DNA from: Halomonas saccharevitans | GTDB lineage: Bacteria > Pseudomonadota > Gammaproteobacteria > Pseudomonadales > Halomonadaceae | Length of the DNA stretch: 64,000 bases | Direction: 5' to 3' | Assembly: GCF_900116405.1 (NCBI RefSeq) | Contig: NZ_FPAQ01000003.1 | Location: 1 to 64,000, forward strand | Shown here: positions 1 through 9,242 of the stretch, piece by piece | Layout of the letters: every line of letters starts with the position of its first letter | Position numbering within the stretch: position 1 is the first letter of the stretch | Position numbers and translations under genes: made by a program | Notes under the pieces: model-generated | Seen by the model: only the letters and a program-made list of their open reading frames with translations | What the model was told of the DNA's origin: nothing | The model's database searches: none

Positions 1-579
1 GGGCCCTCGCCTGCGAGGCAATGGGCAAGCCACACGGCAGCCGGGCCACGACATGACGGCAGTGTCCCAGTGCCTGCGGGTCAGGGAGCGTCGGGCCGGT
101 AGGAGAACCCCTGGCGGTCCTATGAGGCTCCCGCCCTCCGGGGCAGGGTGACCCTCGAGCGTAGAGCAGGGTAGCTCCGCGACGAAGTGATGACAGGTCG
201 GTACCCAACCCACGAATACCAGAGAGATCCACCGTCGCTGATAGCCCCTCGCTTCCTGACCCGTAGGCATTGAGGACAACCGCATGCACTGAAGAGACAA
301 CCGAGCCCTTGACAGGTCAATCCATACCAGGACCTCCTCGTCGGCTTGCCCCCAGCGCACCTCAGCGATAGCCCTGGTTCGCGTCGCTCACGCCCGCCAC
401 CCTGAGCGCTCAGCTGCTACCCTAGGGCGCTTCGGGTGTCGCGGCCGCGACGGCCCCATCTTGCCACTGCGGCCGGGCCATCGCACTCCCGTCGTGCCCG
501 CGACGCCACCTCGGGCGCGCCATCTCGCTCCTGCCATCCACTCCATGCCGCTCAATCCATGTCACCCCGGGAGGTCATC
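1..579. other. Left-edge region without a convincing gene
   Basis: No reading frame here looks like a real protein. A minus-strand frame of 66 codons (120..320) has no recognisable domain and no good ribosome binding site. A plus-strand frame that could run in from outside the window stops near base 102. The last part (about 440-579) is open in the frame of the downstream transporter but is low-complexity Arg/Pro/Ser sequence lying before its ribosome binding site, so I treat it as leader. The stretch probably carries the promoter of the transporter gene. Confidence 0.4.
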
Positions 580-1788
580 ATGGGCTATCGCATCCTGCTG
601 CGGGATCATCGCGGGCTGCTGAGCATCGCCTTTCTGGCGATGTTCTCCTCGAGCCTGGGTCAGAGCTTCTTCATCGGGCTCTTCCAGGCGCCGATCTCGG
701 CCCGGCTGGGCTTAAGCGCCGGCCAGTTCGGCACCGCCTATGCCCTGGTCACCCTGGCGGCCGGCTTCGCCATGCTGCGTTTCGGCCCGCTGATCGACTG
801 GGTGGCGCCGCGGCGGTTCGCCCTGGCGGTGCTCGGCGCCCTGCTCACCGGGGTCGCGCTGCTCACCCTCTCGCCCTGGTGGCTCCTGGGGGTGCTGGGG
901 CTGGGCCTGGTGCGCCTGTGCGGCCAGGGCATGATGACCCATCTGGGCAACACCCTGGCCGGCCGCGAGTTCGAGAGCCTGCGGGGCCGCGCCCTGGGCC
1001 TCACCGGCATGGGCATCATGCTGGGCGAGACGCTGCTGCCCCCGGTGATCGCGACTCTGCTGGTGTGGCTGGGCTGGCGGCAGCTGTGGTGGCTGTTCGC
1101 ACTGGTCCTGGCGCTGCTTTGGGTGCCACTGCTGCTGCGCGGCCCCTGGCCGGCGGCGCCCGGCACGCGTCCGGTGCGCGGGGAGCGCCGCGGCGGGCCA
1201 CGCCCCTTCCGCGAGGCGCGCTTCTGGCAGCTGCTACCGCTGCTGATGATCCTGCCGGTGACCATGACTGGGCTCTTCATTTACCAGGCGCGCATGACCG
1301 AGGACCTGGGCAGCTCGCTCGCCGTCTATGCCCTGGCCCTGACCGGCATGGGCATCGCCAAGCTGCCTGGCGCCCTGCTGGGCGGACGCTGGGTCGACCG
1401 CCTGGGGCCGGTTCGCCTGGCCCGGCTCTACCTGCTGCCGTTCGCCCTGGCCCTGGCGCTGGCCATCACCTTCGGCGGCCACTTCGGTATCTGGGCGCTG
1501 ATGGTCGGCGGCGGGCTCGCCATGGGGGCCCAGGAGTCCATCGCCACCAGCCTGCTGGTGCGCCTGTGGGGCGCCGATCACCTGGGCACGGTGCGCGCCA
1601 CCCTGAGCGCCGCCATGGTCTTCTCTACCGGCATCGCCCCGGCGCTGCTGGGCGTGGCGCTAGATCTCGGCGCCTCCTTCACCTTGGTGCTGGTCGGCAT
1701 GCTGGCCTTCCTGGTCATCGGCTGGATGCTGGCCCAGGGGGTGCTGGCGAGTCCCGAGGCCCGGGGCTGCGACGCGATCCCGGGGTGA
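580..1788 (+). CDS. MFS transporter, about 402 aa
   Basis: This is a twelve-helix major facilitator superfamily protein of the inner membrane with unknown substrate. Hydrophobic segments run from about residue 12 to 385, with a basic cytoplasmic loop (PVRGERRGGPRPFREARF) between helices 6 and 7, as usual in MFS proteins of about 400 aa. I chose the ATG at 580 because GGGAGG (569-574) lies five bases upstream. The open frame extends back to 436, but that extension is Arg/Pro-rich and unlike a transporter N-terminus. The gene converges on the universal stress protein gene, and both end at one strong hairpin. No regulator or partner gene identifies the substrate. Confidence 0.85.
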   Translation: MGYRILLRDHRGLLSIAFLAMFSSSLGQSFFIGLFQAPISARLGLSAGQFGTAYALVTLAAGFAMLRFGPLIDWVAPRRFALAVLGALLTGVALLTLSPWWLLGVLGLGLVRLCGQGMMTHLGNTLAGREFESLRGRALGLTGMGIMLGETLLPPVIATLLVWLGWRQLWWLFALVLALLWVPLLLRGPWPAAPGTRPVRGERRGGPRPFREARFWQLLPLLMILPVTMTGLFIYQARMTEDLGSSLAVYALALTGMGIAKLPGALLGGRWVDRLGPVRLARLYLLPFALALALAITFGGHFGIWALMVGGGLAMGAQESIATSLLVRLWGADHLGTVRATLSAAMVFSTGIAPALLGVALDLGASFTLVLVGMLAFLVIGWMLAQGVLASPEARGCDAIPG

Positions 1789-1806
1789 GACCCTCCAGGG
1801 GCTGAG

Positions 1807-1840
1807 ACGACGACGCCGGCCCAAGGGCCGGCGTCGTCGT
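1807..1840. terminator. Bidirectional hairpin terminator between convergent genes
   Basis: A perfect 16-bp stem (1807-1822 pairs with 1825-1840; arm ACGACGACGCCGGCCC) closes on a two-base AA spacer. It sits 18 bases after the MFS stop and 21 bases beyond the Usp stop on the other strand, so it can end both transcripts. Neither side has a long T-tract. Confidence 0.75.
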
Positions 1841-1861
1841 GTCGGGCGGGGAGGCGCGCGA

Positions 1862-2716
1862 TCAGCGCAGCAGCAGTACCGGCAGGCTGGTGCGACGCAG
1901 CATGGTGGTGGTAGTGCTGCCGACCAGCAGGTGGCGCACCCGCGAGTGGCCGTAGGCGCCCATCACCAACAGGTCGATGCTGTGCTCCTGCTGGTAGCCG
2001 CGCAGGGTCTCCTCGACGTCGCCCGCACGGATCGCCCCCTCGGCCTCGTGACCGGCCTCGCGCAGGGTCGAGAGCGCCCACTCGAGCTGCGAACGATTGT
2101 CGCCGGTCTCGGCGCCGACGATGACCACGTGGCAGGTGATGCCGTTGAACAGCGGGCTCTTGGCTAGCATCTCGACCCCCTTGCGGGTGGTCTTGCTGCC
2201 GTCGAAGGCGATCATCACACGCTCGGGGCGCGTGAAGGTCTCCGGCGCCATCAGGATCGGCCGGTGCAGAGTGCGCACCACCCGCTCCAGGTTGGAGCCG
2301 AGGTGGTCGCTGGCCTGATGAGCGCCCTCGCCGCGCTTGCCGATCACCAGCAGGCGCATGTCGTTCTCGAGCTCGGTCAGGGTCTCCACCAGGGTGCCGT
2401 TGCGCTGGCGGGTGGCGGGGTCCGCCACGCCGTCCTCGAGGGCCCGCTCCTTGGCCGCCTTGAGCATCAGCCGGCCCTGCTCCTGGGCCACCTTGGCGCG
2501 CTGCTCATCCAGGTGGGAGAGCTCCTCGAGCAGGTGCTCCCTGGCCCCGAGCCCAATATTCCCGGAGAGGTCCGCCTCGGCGGTCTGGGGATGGTTGTCG
2601 ACCACGTGCAGGAAAGTCAGCGGCGCATCCAGCGCCAGGCTGGCCCAGGCGGCGTAGTCGCACACCCCTTCGGAAAACTGCGAGCCGTCGATGGCGGCCA
2701 TCACCTGTTCTGTCAT
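1862..2716 (-). CDS. Tandem-domain universal stress protein, 284 aa
   Basis: Two UspA domains occur in one chain: residues about 1-155 and 160-284. The second ends with the ATP-binding signature G-x2-G-x9-G-S (GAYGHSRVRHLLVGS) followed by a beta strand (LPVLLLR). The first carries a related but less regular stretch (GKRGEGAHQ...GSNLERV). Tandem Usp proteins (UspE-like) are cytoplasmic ATP-binding stress factors without known catalysis. The gene lies 64 bases downstream of the SulP transporter on the same strand and is probably cotranscribed with it. Usp proteins are often encoded next to transporters and are thought to modulate them. That regulatory role here is inference. Confidence 0.9.
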   Translation of the reverse strand: MTEQVMAAIDGSQFSEGVCDYAAWASLALDAPLTFLHVVDNHPQTAEADLSGNIGLGAREHLLEELSHLDEQRAKVAQEQGRLMLKAAKERALEDGVADPATRQRNGTLVETLTELENDMRLLVIGKRGEGAHQASDHLGSNLERVVRTLHRPILMAPETFTRPERVMIAFDGSKTTRKGVEMLAKSPLFNGITCHVVIVGAETGDNRSQLEWALSTLREAGHEAEGAIRAGDVEETLRGYQQEHSIDLLVMGAYGHSRVRHLLVGSTTTTMLRRTSLPVLLLR

Positions 2717-2780
2717 CGTCTTGTCCTGAAGCTGGCGTTTATGATCATCTCTTCACCTTCTACATCATCCGTCCGGCAGG

Positions 2781-4271
2781 TCAATGGCCGCCCATCAGCT
2801 TCTCGACGGCTTCCGGGTCGTCGTGCACCGCGTAGCGGTCGACGATGGTGGCGCTCGCCTCGTTGAGGCCGATCATCTCTACCTCGGTGCCCTCGCGACG
2901 GAACTTGATCACGATACGGTCCAGCGCCTGGACGGCGGTGATGTCCCAGAAGTGGGCGCGTGAGAGGTCGATGGTGACCTTCTCCACCGTCTCCTTGAAG
3001 TCGAAGGCGTTACTGAACCGCTCGGAAGAGGCGAAGAACACCTGGCCCACGACCGTATAGACCCGCGCATTGCCCTCGTCGGCCTCCTCGCTGCCGATGT
3101 AGAGGATGTTGCCGACCTTGTTGGCGAAGTTCATGGCGGCGAGCAGCACGCCGACGAAGACGCCGATCGCCAGGTTATGGGTGCCCACGGTCACCACCAC
3201 GGTGGCCACCATCACCATGTTGGTGCTCATCGGGTGCTTCTTGAGGTCCTTGATGGAGCTCCAGCTGAAGGTGCCGATGGAGACCATGATCATCACCGCC
3301 ACCAAAGCGGCCATGGGAATCTGGGAGACCCAGTCGGACAGGAACACCACCATCATCAGCAGCGCCACGCCGGCGATCAGGGTCGACAGGCGACGGCGAC
3401 CACCGGACTTGATGTTGATCACCGACTGGCCAATCATTGCGCAGCCCGCCATGCCGCCGAGCAGACCGGCGCCGAGGTTGGCGATGCCCTGTCCCTTGCA
3501 CTCGCGGTTCTTGTCGCTCTGGGTGTCGGTCAGGTCGTCAACGATGGTGGCGGTCATCATCGACTCCAGCAGGCCCACCACGGCCAGCATCAGCGAGTAG
3601 GGCAGGATGATCATCAGCGTCTCGAGATTGAGCGGGACCTCGGGCCACAGGAACACCGGCAGGGTGTCGGGCAGCTCGCCCATGTCGCCGACGCTTCGGA
3701 TCTCCATGCCGGTGAGCATGTAGACCGCAGTCAGCACCAGGATGCAGACCAGCGGCGAAGGCAGCAGCTTGCCCACCTTCGGCAGGTAGGGGAAGCCGTA
3801 GATGATCGCCAACCCCGCCGCCGTCATGGCATACACATGCCAGGTCACGCCGGTGAGCTCGGGTAGCTGGGCCATGAAGATCAGGATCGCCAGGGCGTTG
3901 ACGAAGCCCGTCACCACCGAGCGCGACACGAAGCGCATCAGCTCGGCGAGCCTGAGATACCCCGCCAGTATCTGGAAGACGCCGGTCAGCAGGGTGGCGG
4001 CCAGCAGGTACTGCAGGCCGTGCTCCTTGACCAGGGTGACCATCAACAGCGCCATGGCCCCGGTGGCCGCGGAGATCATGCCGGAGCGCCCGCCGGCAAA
4101 GGCGATGATCACGCAGATGGCAAAGGAGGCGTAGAGGCCGACCTTGGGGTCGACTCCGGCGATGATGGAGAAGGCGATCGCCTCGGGAATCAGCGCCAGG
4201 GCGACGACGATGCCCGAAAGCGTGTCGCCCTTAAGGTTGGAGAACCAACTCAGTTTCATTTTTTCGTACAT
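2781..4271 (-). CDS. SulP-family inorganic anion transporter with STAS domain, 496 aa
   Basis: The membrane part (about residues 15-390) has the SulP beginning ([20 protein letters not shown]) and the conserved VGLYASF and GFVNALAI stretches. A C-terminal STAS domain follows (about 405-496, core [20 protein letters not shown]). SulP proteins move sulfate, bicarbonate or other anions across the inner membrane. The absence of cys genes nearby and the pairing with a Usp protein leave bicarbonate or sulfate equally possible. There are two near start codons (4271 and 4259) and neither has a clear Shine-Dalgarno sequence. The start codon is 608 bases from the next gene, so this gene probably has its own promoter in that gap. 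Confidence 0.9.
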   Translation of the reverse strand: MYEKMKLSWFSNLKGDTLSGIVVALALIPEAIAFSIIAGVDPKVGLYASFAICVIIAFAGGRSGMISAATGAMALLMVTLVKEHGLQYLLAATLLTGVFQILAGYLRLAELMRFVSRSVVTGFVNALAILIFMAQLPELTGVTWHVYAMTAAGLAIIYGFPYLPKVGKLLPSPLVCILVLTAVYMLTGMEIRSVGDMGELPDTLPVFLWPEVPLNLETLMIILPYSLMLAVVGLLESMMTATIVDDLTDTQSDKNRECKGQGIANLGAGLLGGMAGCAMIGQSVINIKSGGRRRLSTLIAGVALLMMVVFLSDWVSQIPMAALVAVMIMVSIGTFSWSSIKDLKKHPMSTNMVMVATVVVTVGTHNLAIGVFVGVLLAAMNFANKVGNILYIGSEEADEGNARVYTVVGQVFFASSERFSNAFDFKETVEKVTIDLSRAHFWDITAVQALDRIVIKFRREGTEVEMIGLNEASATIVDRYAVHDDPEAVEKLMGGH

Positions 4272-4656
4272 ACTGCGGTCCAGTCAGGGGGTGATGGTTG
4301 GGCCGTGAGGCGTCGGGATCCTGGCGTGCGCATGCCTTACCCCGCGCCGCGGTGGCGCTGTCGCGATGGCACATTCAGGAGAGGGCGGAAACCGCCGGCG
4401 CGCGCGCAGGGGCGCCCGCGACATCATCGTGATGTCGAGCGATGACGCACCGGTGACGGCGGCATCGCCGGGAGATAGGAAGGGTGCGCTAGGGCGGCGT
4501 GGCCAGCCCTGCCAGGGGAGTCATCACGTGCTGTCGTTTCCCTTGCTCGGCATCGGTGGGGGCCTCATCGGACGAAGAGTCGAATCAATGCACCCAACAA
4601 GAGCGCGGGAGTCTAGCAGAGATGGGGCAGGGGTGCATCCGAGCCCGCCGGTACTT
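4272..4656. promoter_or_regulatory. Non-coding region upstream of the SulP gene, with an 8-bp palindrome
   Basis: There is no plausible gene. The only notable element is an inverted repeat at 4419-4437 with arms CGACATCA and TGATGTCG around TCG. It is of operator size and about 150 bases upstream of the SulP start. It could bind a dimeric regulator, but no regulator gene is adjacent. Confidence 0.35.
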
Positions 4657-4830
4657 CAGGGCTATCGCAGTTAACTCGGCCTCGAAAGCGAAAGGCGCCG
4701 GGGACAGGTCGAAGAAGGGTCCGGAGGCCAGGGAAGGCGGAGGTAGCGTACAGGGAGGTATTCACAGCGCCCCCTCGAAGGCCTGTCGCCGGGAAAGCCT
4801 TGAGCGATGTTGCCAACTGCGATAGCCCTG
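4657..4830. repeat. MITE-like element with 16-bp terminal inverted repeats and a dispersed core
   Basis: CAGGGCTATCGCAGTT (4657-4672) recurs as its exact reverse complement at 4815-4830. Just inside the ends a second partial match is seen (GGGGACAGG against CGGCGACAGG). The core at about 4694-4790 is homologous, in the opposite orientation, to 36640-36723: both contain ATACCTCCCTGTACGCTAC and end near TGTCCCC. No coding capacity is visible, so this looks like a miniature inverted-repeat or REP-type dispersed element rather than a gene. Confidence 0.6.
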
Positions 4831-4879
4831 GCCGGTCCTTCGGCGCCCCCGCGGATCTTCACAGAGGCGCCGATAGGAC

Positions 4880-5671
4880 TCAGGAGGCGTCGCCCGCGTC
4901 GCCGTCGGTGCGCGCCTGGGCGGCAGGCGAGGCCTTCATGTGCTTGAAGGCCTCCAGCAGGTCCATGGGCATCGGAAAGACGACGGTGGAGTTCTTGCTG
5001 CCCATATCCGCCATGGTCTGCAGGTAGCGCAGTTGAAGTGCCGCGGGGTTGGCAGACAACACGTGTGCCGCCTCGACCAGCTTCTGCGAGGCCTGCAGCT
5101 CGCCCTCGGCGTGGATCACCTTGGCGCGGCGCTCGCGCTCGGCCTCGGCCTGGCGGGCGATGGCGCGAATCATGCTCTCGTCGAGGTCAACGTGCTTGAT
5201 CTCCACGTTGGCCACCTTGATGCCCCAGCTCTCGGCGGAGCTGTCGATGATCTCCTGGATGTCGTCATTGAGCTTGTCACGCTCGGAGAGCATCTCGTCC
5301 AGGTCGTGCTTGCCGAGCACCGAGCGCAGCGTGGTCTGGGCCAGCTGGCTAGTGGCGTTGACGAAATTCTCCACCTGGATGATCGCCTTCTCCGGATCCA
5401 CTACCCGGAAGTAGAGCACCGCGTTGACCTTGACGGTGACGTTGTCCTGGGAGATGACGTCCTGCTCCGGGACGTCCATGGTGATCACCCGTAGGTCGAC
5501 CACCACCATCTTCTGGATGCCGGGGATGATGATCAGCAGGCCCGGCCCCTTGACCGCCTGGAAGCGGCCGAGGAAGAACACCACCCCGCGCTTGTACTCG
5601 GGCAGGATGCGGATCGAGGCCGCCAGCAGCATGATCAGCAGGACGACCGGAACGAGGTAGGAAAGCAGCAT
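4880..5671 (-). CDS. Slipin / stomatin-like SPFH (band 7) membrane protein, 263 aa
   Basis: A short N-terminal hydrophobic hairpin ([19 protein letters not shown]) is followed by an SPFH/band-7 domain (about 20-190) with typical sequence ([35 protein letters not shown]). A coiled-coil flotillin-like region follows ([20 protein letters not shown]). Slipins form oligomers in the inner membrane and are thought to be substrates or partners of the NfeD protease. Start 5671 is preceded by AAGGAG at good spacing; an upstream in-frame ATG at 5710 lacks one. It is 58 bases downstream of nfeD on the same strand, the classical slipin-NfeD operon, so a joint role in membrane organisation is well supported. 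Confidence 0.92.
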   Translation of the reverse strand: MLLSYLVPVVLLIMLLAASIRILPEYKRGVVFFLGRFQAVKGPGLLIIIPGIQKMVVVDLRVITMDVPEQDVISQDNVTVKVNAVLYFRVVDPEKAIIQVENFVNATSQLAQTTLRSVLGKHDLDEMLSERDKLNDDIQEIIDSSAESWGIKVANVEIKHVDLDESMIRAIARQAEAERERRAKVIHAEGELQASQKLVEAAHVLSANPAALQLRYLQTMADMGSKNSTVVFPMPMDLLEAFKHMKASPAAQARTDGDAGDAS

Positions 5672-5729
5672 GGTGTCGGCTCCTTGGTTGGGCCGGACGA
5701 TGCGGATCATCGACCGTGCCGGGTGGGCC

Positions 5730-7241
5730 TCAGGACGATGAGGCCAGCGGTTCGACCTCCAGAGTCAGACCGTCGACCGCGGTGACGCGGACCAACTGCC
5801 CGCGGGCGAGCGGTTCGGGGCTGCGCGCCCGCCAACGCTCGCCCATCAGCCGCACGTGGCCCTGGTCGGTGAAATCCTCGAGGACCAGCGCCTCGCTGCC
5901 GACCAGCTCCTCCTGGCCGATGCGCGGCGGGCGACGCCGCAGGCCGATGAAGCGGGTCATGACCCACAACATCAGGCCCGCCGCGAGCAGCGCGATGCCG
6001 CCGATCATCGGCAGCGAGATGTTCAGGGTATCCGCGTCCATCAGTATCACCGATCCGATCACGAAGGCGACGATGCCGCCGATGCCGAGAATGCCGAAAC
6101 TGGGCATCATTGCCTCGCCCACGATCAGCCCCAGTCCCACCAGGATCAGCGCCAGTCCGGCGTAGTTGACCGGCAGCACCTGGAAGGCGAACAGCGCCAG
6201 CAGCAGCGAGATGATACCGATGGTGCCCGGCACCAGGCTGCCCGGGTTAGAGAGCTCGAAGATCAGCCCGTAGAAGCCGATGATCATCAGGAAGTAGGCG
6301 ACGTTGGGGTTGGTGATCACGGCCAGCAGCTCGGTGCGCCAGTCCGGATCGAAGCGCTCGACGACCAGCTCCGCGGTGGAAAGGGTGCGCTCCCCGTCGT
6401 CCATTACCACGCTGCGCCCGTCGAGCTGGGCGAGCAGGTCGTCCAGGTCGCTGGCCACCACCTCGATGACGTTCTGCTCGAGCGCCTCCCGGGCGGTGAG
6501 GTTAACCGCCTCGCGCACCGCCCGCTCGGCCCAGTCGGCATTGCGGCCGTGGCGCTCGGCCAGCGAGCGGATATAGGCGACGGCATCCTCCAGCACCTTG
6601 CGCTCCATGGCCGTCTCGCCGCGGCGCTTGGCGGGCTCCTGTGCGCTCTCGTCCTGGCGGGCGCTGCCTGCGTCTTGCGTCGACTCGCCCTGGGACGCCT
6701 CGCCGTCGGCGGCTTCCTGCACGGCCCCCTGCGATTCCGGCACGGGCTCGGATTCAGGTTCAGTCTCAGGTTCAGACTCGCTCAGACCCGGCAGCCCGCC
6801 GCCCCCGCCGAGCTGCACGGGGGTGGCCGAGCCGAGGTGGGTGGCCGGCGCCATGGCTGCCACGTGGCTGGCGTAGAGCAGGTAGGTGCCGGCGCTGGCG
6901 GCCCGGGCCCCGGCCGGCGAGACGTAGAGGGCGACCGGCACGGGGGAGGTGAGCATGGCGCGAATCATCGCGCGCATCGAGGCGTCGAGCCCACCGGGGG
7001 TGTCCATCTGCACCACGACGAGCTCGGCCTCGCGCTCCTCGGCCAGTTCCAGGCCGCGCTGGAAGTAGTCGCCGATGGCCGGCCCGATGGCATCGTCGAT
7101 GGTCATCACCATGGCAAGTCCCGCCTCCGGCTGGGCCTTCTGAGCCTGGGCCTGCCAGGCGAGCAGGGCGCCCAGCGCCAGGCATACCAGGCTTAGCCAG
7201 AAGAGGACTCGACGTTTGGCATCCGGTCGATTCGGCATCAT
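5730..7241 (-). CDS. NfeD-family membrane serine protease (NfeD1b/ClpP-class), about 503 aa
   Basis: After a signal/anchor segment (about 11-32) comes a ClpP-class protease domain with QMDTPGG (78-84) and the nucleophile motif [14 protein letters not shown] (Ser about 116). The probable catalytic lysine is in [15 protein letters not shown] (about 215). Four or five membrane helices follow (about 310-420), then a C-terminal OB-fold NfeD domain (about 430-503). An unusual acidic Ser/Glu/Pro/Gln-rich insert (about 152-208) separates the Ser and Lys regions. Members such as PH1510 cleave the C-terminus of the partner stomatin. The start at 7241 is chosen because GAGGGG lies just upstream. It is cotranscribed with the slipin gene. 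Confidence 0.9.
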   Translation of the reverse strand: MMPNRPDAKRRVLFWLSLVCLALGALLAWQAQAQKAQPEAGLAMVMTIDDAIGPAIGDYFQRGLELAEEREAELVVVQMDTPGGLDASMRAMIRAMLTSPVPVALYVSPAGARAASAGTYLLYASHVAAMAPATHLGSATPVQLGGGGGLPGLSESEPETEPESEPVPESQGAVQEAADGEASQGESTQDAGSARQDESAQEPAKRRGETAMERKVLEDAVAYIRSLAERHGRNADWAERAVREAVNLTAREALEQNVIEVVASDLDDLLAQLDGRSVVMDDGERTLSTAELVVERFDPDWRTELLAVITNPNVAYFLMIIGFYGLIFELSNPGSLVPGTIGIISLLLALFAFQVLPVNYAGLALILVGLGLIVGEAMMPSFGILGIGGIVAFVIGSVILMDADTLNISLPMIGGIALLAAGLMLWVMTRFIGLRRRPPRIGQEELVGSEALVLEDFTDQGHVRLMGERWRARSPEPLARGQLVRVTAVDGLTLEVEPLASSS

Positions 7242-7297
7242 GACCCCTCGCCTCGGCATATCAGATTATTCCTGTGATACCGGGCGACGGGATTCGT

Positions 7298-7612
7298 TCA
7301 GGCCTCGCCGCGCGCCCCGGGATTCGTCGCCAGCACGTCGGCACGAATCACCGACTGCTCGGCGATCAGCTCGTTGACCACCGCGCGGCTGGCCTGGTAG
7401 TGCGCGGTTTCCTTGTGGGCCGCCAGGGCCTCTTGGTCGGCGTAGATCTCGTAGAGGTGGAAGAGGTCCGGGGTGTCGCGATCCTCGAGCACGTCGAAGA
7501 CCAGGCAGCCCGGCTCGTCGCGCACCGAGGCCTCGGCGTTGGGCAGCATGGCCTCGAGGAAACGGGCCCGGGTGCCCGGCTTCAGGCGGGTCTGAACGAT
7601 GATGCAATACAT
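7298..7612 (-). CDS. Antibiotic-biosynthesis-monooxygenase (ABM) domain protein, 104 aa
   Basis: A small single-domain dimeric ferredoxin-like fold protein. MYCIIVQTRLKPGTRARFLE, followed by EPGCLVFDVLEDRDTPDLFHLYEIYAD and a final helix, is the typical ABM (YgiN-like quinol monooxygenase) layout, and length matches the family. The start at 7612 follows AAGAGAG; the open frame upstream to 7846 covers non-coding DNA and the divergent gene. It faces a VOC-family gene across a 114-base intergenic region with an AT-rich inverted repeat, so the two may be jointly regulated. Substrate unknown; quinone or aromatic oxidation is only a family-based guess. Confidence 0.85.
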   Translation of the reverse strand: MYCIIVQTRLKPGTRARFLEAMLPNAEASVRDEPGCLVFDVLEDRDTPDLFHLYEIYADQEALAAHKETAHYQASRAVVNELIAEQSVIRADVLATNPGARGEA

Positions 7613-7669
7613 GGCAGGCTCTCTTGGTTGGTGGAGATAAGTGGTGGCATGGGTTGTGGAATGAACGTA

Positions 7670-7693
7670 ATTATGGAAACATTTTCCAATAAT
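7670..7693. promoter_or_regulatory. AT-rich imperfect palindrome between divergent genes
   Basis: ATTATGGAAA (7670-7679) faces TTTTCCAATAAT (7682-7693), an imperfect inverted repeat in otherwise GC-rich DNA. It lies 57 bases before the ABM start and 33 before the VOC start, where a shared operator or overlapping promoters would be expected. Confidence 0.45.
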
Positions 7694-7726
7694 ATTCATT
7701 AAGCCCCGTCCCGTCGAGGAGGTCCC

Positions 7727-8131
7727 ATGCAACGTCCCGCCCCGTTCAACGGCATGCGCCATATCGCCCTGCAGGTCCAGGACCTCGAGGCCTGCGAACG
7801 TTTCTACGTGGACATCCTGGGCCTGGCGGTGCTGCGCCGGGCCCACGAGAACCTGGTCTACCTGACCCTAGGCAACGACAACGTCTCGCTCTCCCGCGCC
7901 AAGGCGCCCACCGGCGGCGATCCACAGCGCCTCGATCACTTCGGCTTCGTGGTCGATGCCCGTGAGGACGTGGACGCCTGGGAGGCGTTCCTGCGCGATC
8001 AGGGTGTCGAGGTGACCCGCGGCGCCCACGATCATGGCGACGGCGGGCGCAGCCTCTACTGCAAGGACCCGGACGGCAACAGCGTCCAGCCGCTCTACCA
8101 TCCGAGCGTCTCCGGCCAGCGCCTGGCCTGA
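7727..8131 (+). CDS. VOC-family (glyoxalase/dioxygenase fold) protein, 134 aa
   Basis: A single vicinal-oxygen-chelate domain. It has two beta-alpha-beta-beta-beta modules beginning MRHIALQVQDLEACERFYVDILG and DHFGFVVDAREDVDAWEAFL, ending in the hallmark YCKDPDGNSVQPLYH. Putative metal ligands are the His in RHIAL, the His in LDHFGF and residues of the last strand. Members include glyoxalase I, fosfomycin-resistance thiol transferases and extradiol dioxygenases; the sequence alone does not choose between them. GAGGAGG precedes the ATG. It is divergent from the ABM gene and followed by a good terminator. Confidence 0.87.
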   Translation: MQRPAPFNGMRHIALQVQDLEACERFYVDILGLAVLRRAHENLVYLTLGNDNVSLSRAKAPTGGDPQRLDHFGFVVDAREDVDAWEAFLRDQGVEVTRGAHDHGDGGRSLYCKDPDGNSVQPLYHPSVSGQRLA

Positions 8132-8199
8132 GGCCGATGCGATTTGCGGCGGCGACGAGCCGCCGACTCCCCGAGCATGTCTTTCATGCTGACTCGTTT

Positions 8200-8229
8200 G
8201 GCGCCATCGGCAACGGTGGCGCCCTTTTT
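8200..8229 (+). terminator. Rho-independent terminator after the VOC gene
   Basis: Stem GGCGCCA (8200-8206) pairs with TGGCGCC (8217-8223) and is followed by CTTTTT (8224-8229). It lies 69 bases after the VOC stop. The rest of 8132-8355 holds no gene. Confidence 0.8.
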
Positions 8230-8355
8230 CGTCGCCGCCCCGTGGGAACACCCACCGGCGAGCCGATGGCGACGTTGGCCTGGAGGATGGCCCGGGGCTC
8301 GAGGAGCCTGACGCTCAGAGAAGTGCCTAGACGAGGGAAGTGCCCAGAGCAGTGC

Positions 8356-9066
8356 TCAGAGATCGTGGGGCTCGCCGGCCACGCGCTTCTGCACCTCCAC
8401 CACGTAGGCCGCCAGCGAGGTCAGCTCCTCGCCGCCCCAGGCCAGCGGCTCGGCGGCCATCGGGGCGACCATGCAGATCTGCACCATCTCGTCGGCGTGG
8501 ACCTCCGACATGCCGAACTGGTTGTCGGCCATCGCCACCCGGTGGGGGAAGGGCTGCTGGAAGGTCGCCTGGTAGCCGGTGTCCTGCCCATCGCTGCCGT
8601 GACAGCTCGCGCAGGCCAGGCCGTTGCTGCTCAGGGAGGTGTCGTAATAGAGCGCCTCGCCGCGGGCCAGCATCTCCTCGGTATTGTCGCCGCTCTCGTT
8701 GTAGGCCGGCGCGTAGTCATCGGGCCTGGCGACCGCGGCGGCGGGGCCTCCCTCGGCTTCACCCTCTGCTTCCCCCTCTGCTTCACCCTCTGCCTCGGCT
8801 TCACCTTCTGCCTCGGCTTCACCTTCTGCCTCGGCCTCGGCTTCGGCTTCGGCCTCTCCCTCCGTATGATTGCTGGCCAGCAGCAGGGGTGCCTCGTCCG
8901 CGTTTGTGAAGGCCGCCGCGCCCGGATCGTCGCCCGGCGGAGCGCCGCCCGGAGCCGCCTGCAGTGCGGCGCCGCCGGCCACCAGCGCCAGCAGCGGGGC
9001 CGTGTAGGCCAGTTGTCGACTCAGGCGGCCCAGCAGCCTGCGGCGTTGTTCGTCGTGCTGTGACAT
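8356..9066 (-). CDS. Cytochrome c with shared leader and Glu-Ala-Gly repeat region, 236 aa
   Basis: Residues 1-39 form a Tat-like or leader segment (HDEQRRRLLGRLSRQL, then hydrophobic TAPLLALVAGGAALQA). Residues 68-107 are almost pure EAEGEAE-type repeats. About 115-236 is a monohaem class I cytochrome c domain with CASCH (C152-H156) and a candidate axial Met in CMVAPM (199/203). The N-terminus, the FT...EAPL(L/M)LA stretch and the acidic repeat are clearly paralogous to the small protein at 20909-21196, which lacks the cytochrome domain. GGAGGGTGAG lies before the ATG. It should be exported and act in electron transfer; its partner is unknown. The coding DNA of the repeat is itself a short tandem repeat, so its length may vary between strains. 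Confidence 0.88.
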   Translation of the reverse strand: MSQHDEQRRRLLGRLSRQLAYTAPLLALVAGGAALQAAPGGAPPGDDPGAAAFTNADEAPLLLASNHTEGEAEAEAEAEAEGEAEAEGEAEAEGEAEGEAEGEAEGGPAAAVARPDDYAPAYNESGDNTEEMLARGEALYYDTSLSSNGLACASCHGSDGQDTGYQATFQQPFPHRVAMADNQFGMSEVHADEMVQICMVAPMAAEPLAWGGEELTSLAAYVVEVQKRVAGEPHDL

Positions 9067-9242
9067 GATCTCACCCTCCGCGGTGCGTGTTCGAGACGCG
9101 GCGCAGACGCCAACGGGGCATCCGCGCTACCGTTGTGTCGCCCCGGGCGGCGCGGGCTTACAGCCGCCGCACTGGAGGGCCGTGTAAGGAAGCTCGCCCC
9201 TATGCGACCATCGATGACCATCGTCCCCGATCAAGGAACGTC

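Noticed and set aside
120..320. 66-codon minus-strand frame near the left edge
   Set aside because: No homology that I recognise, no ribosome binding site, composition not protein-like.
4265..4278. Third copy of the ACATACTGCGGT repeat near the SulP start
   Set aside because: Only 12 bases match and they include the SulP start codon; there is no hairpin, so chance is likely.
8751..8870. Short repeats that could suggest a CRISPR array
   Set aside because: The period is 6-12 bases with no unique spacers; it is simply the coding sequence of the Glu-Ala-Gly repeat.
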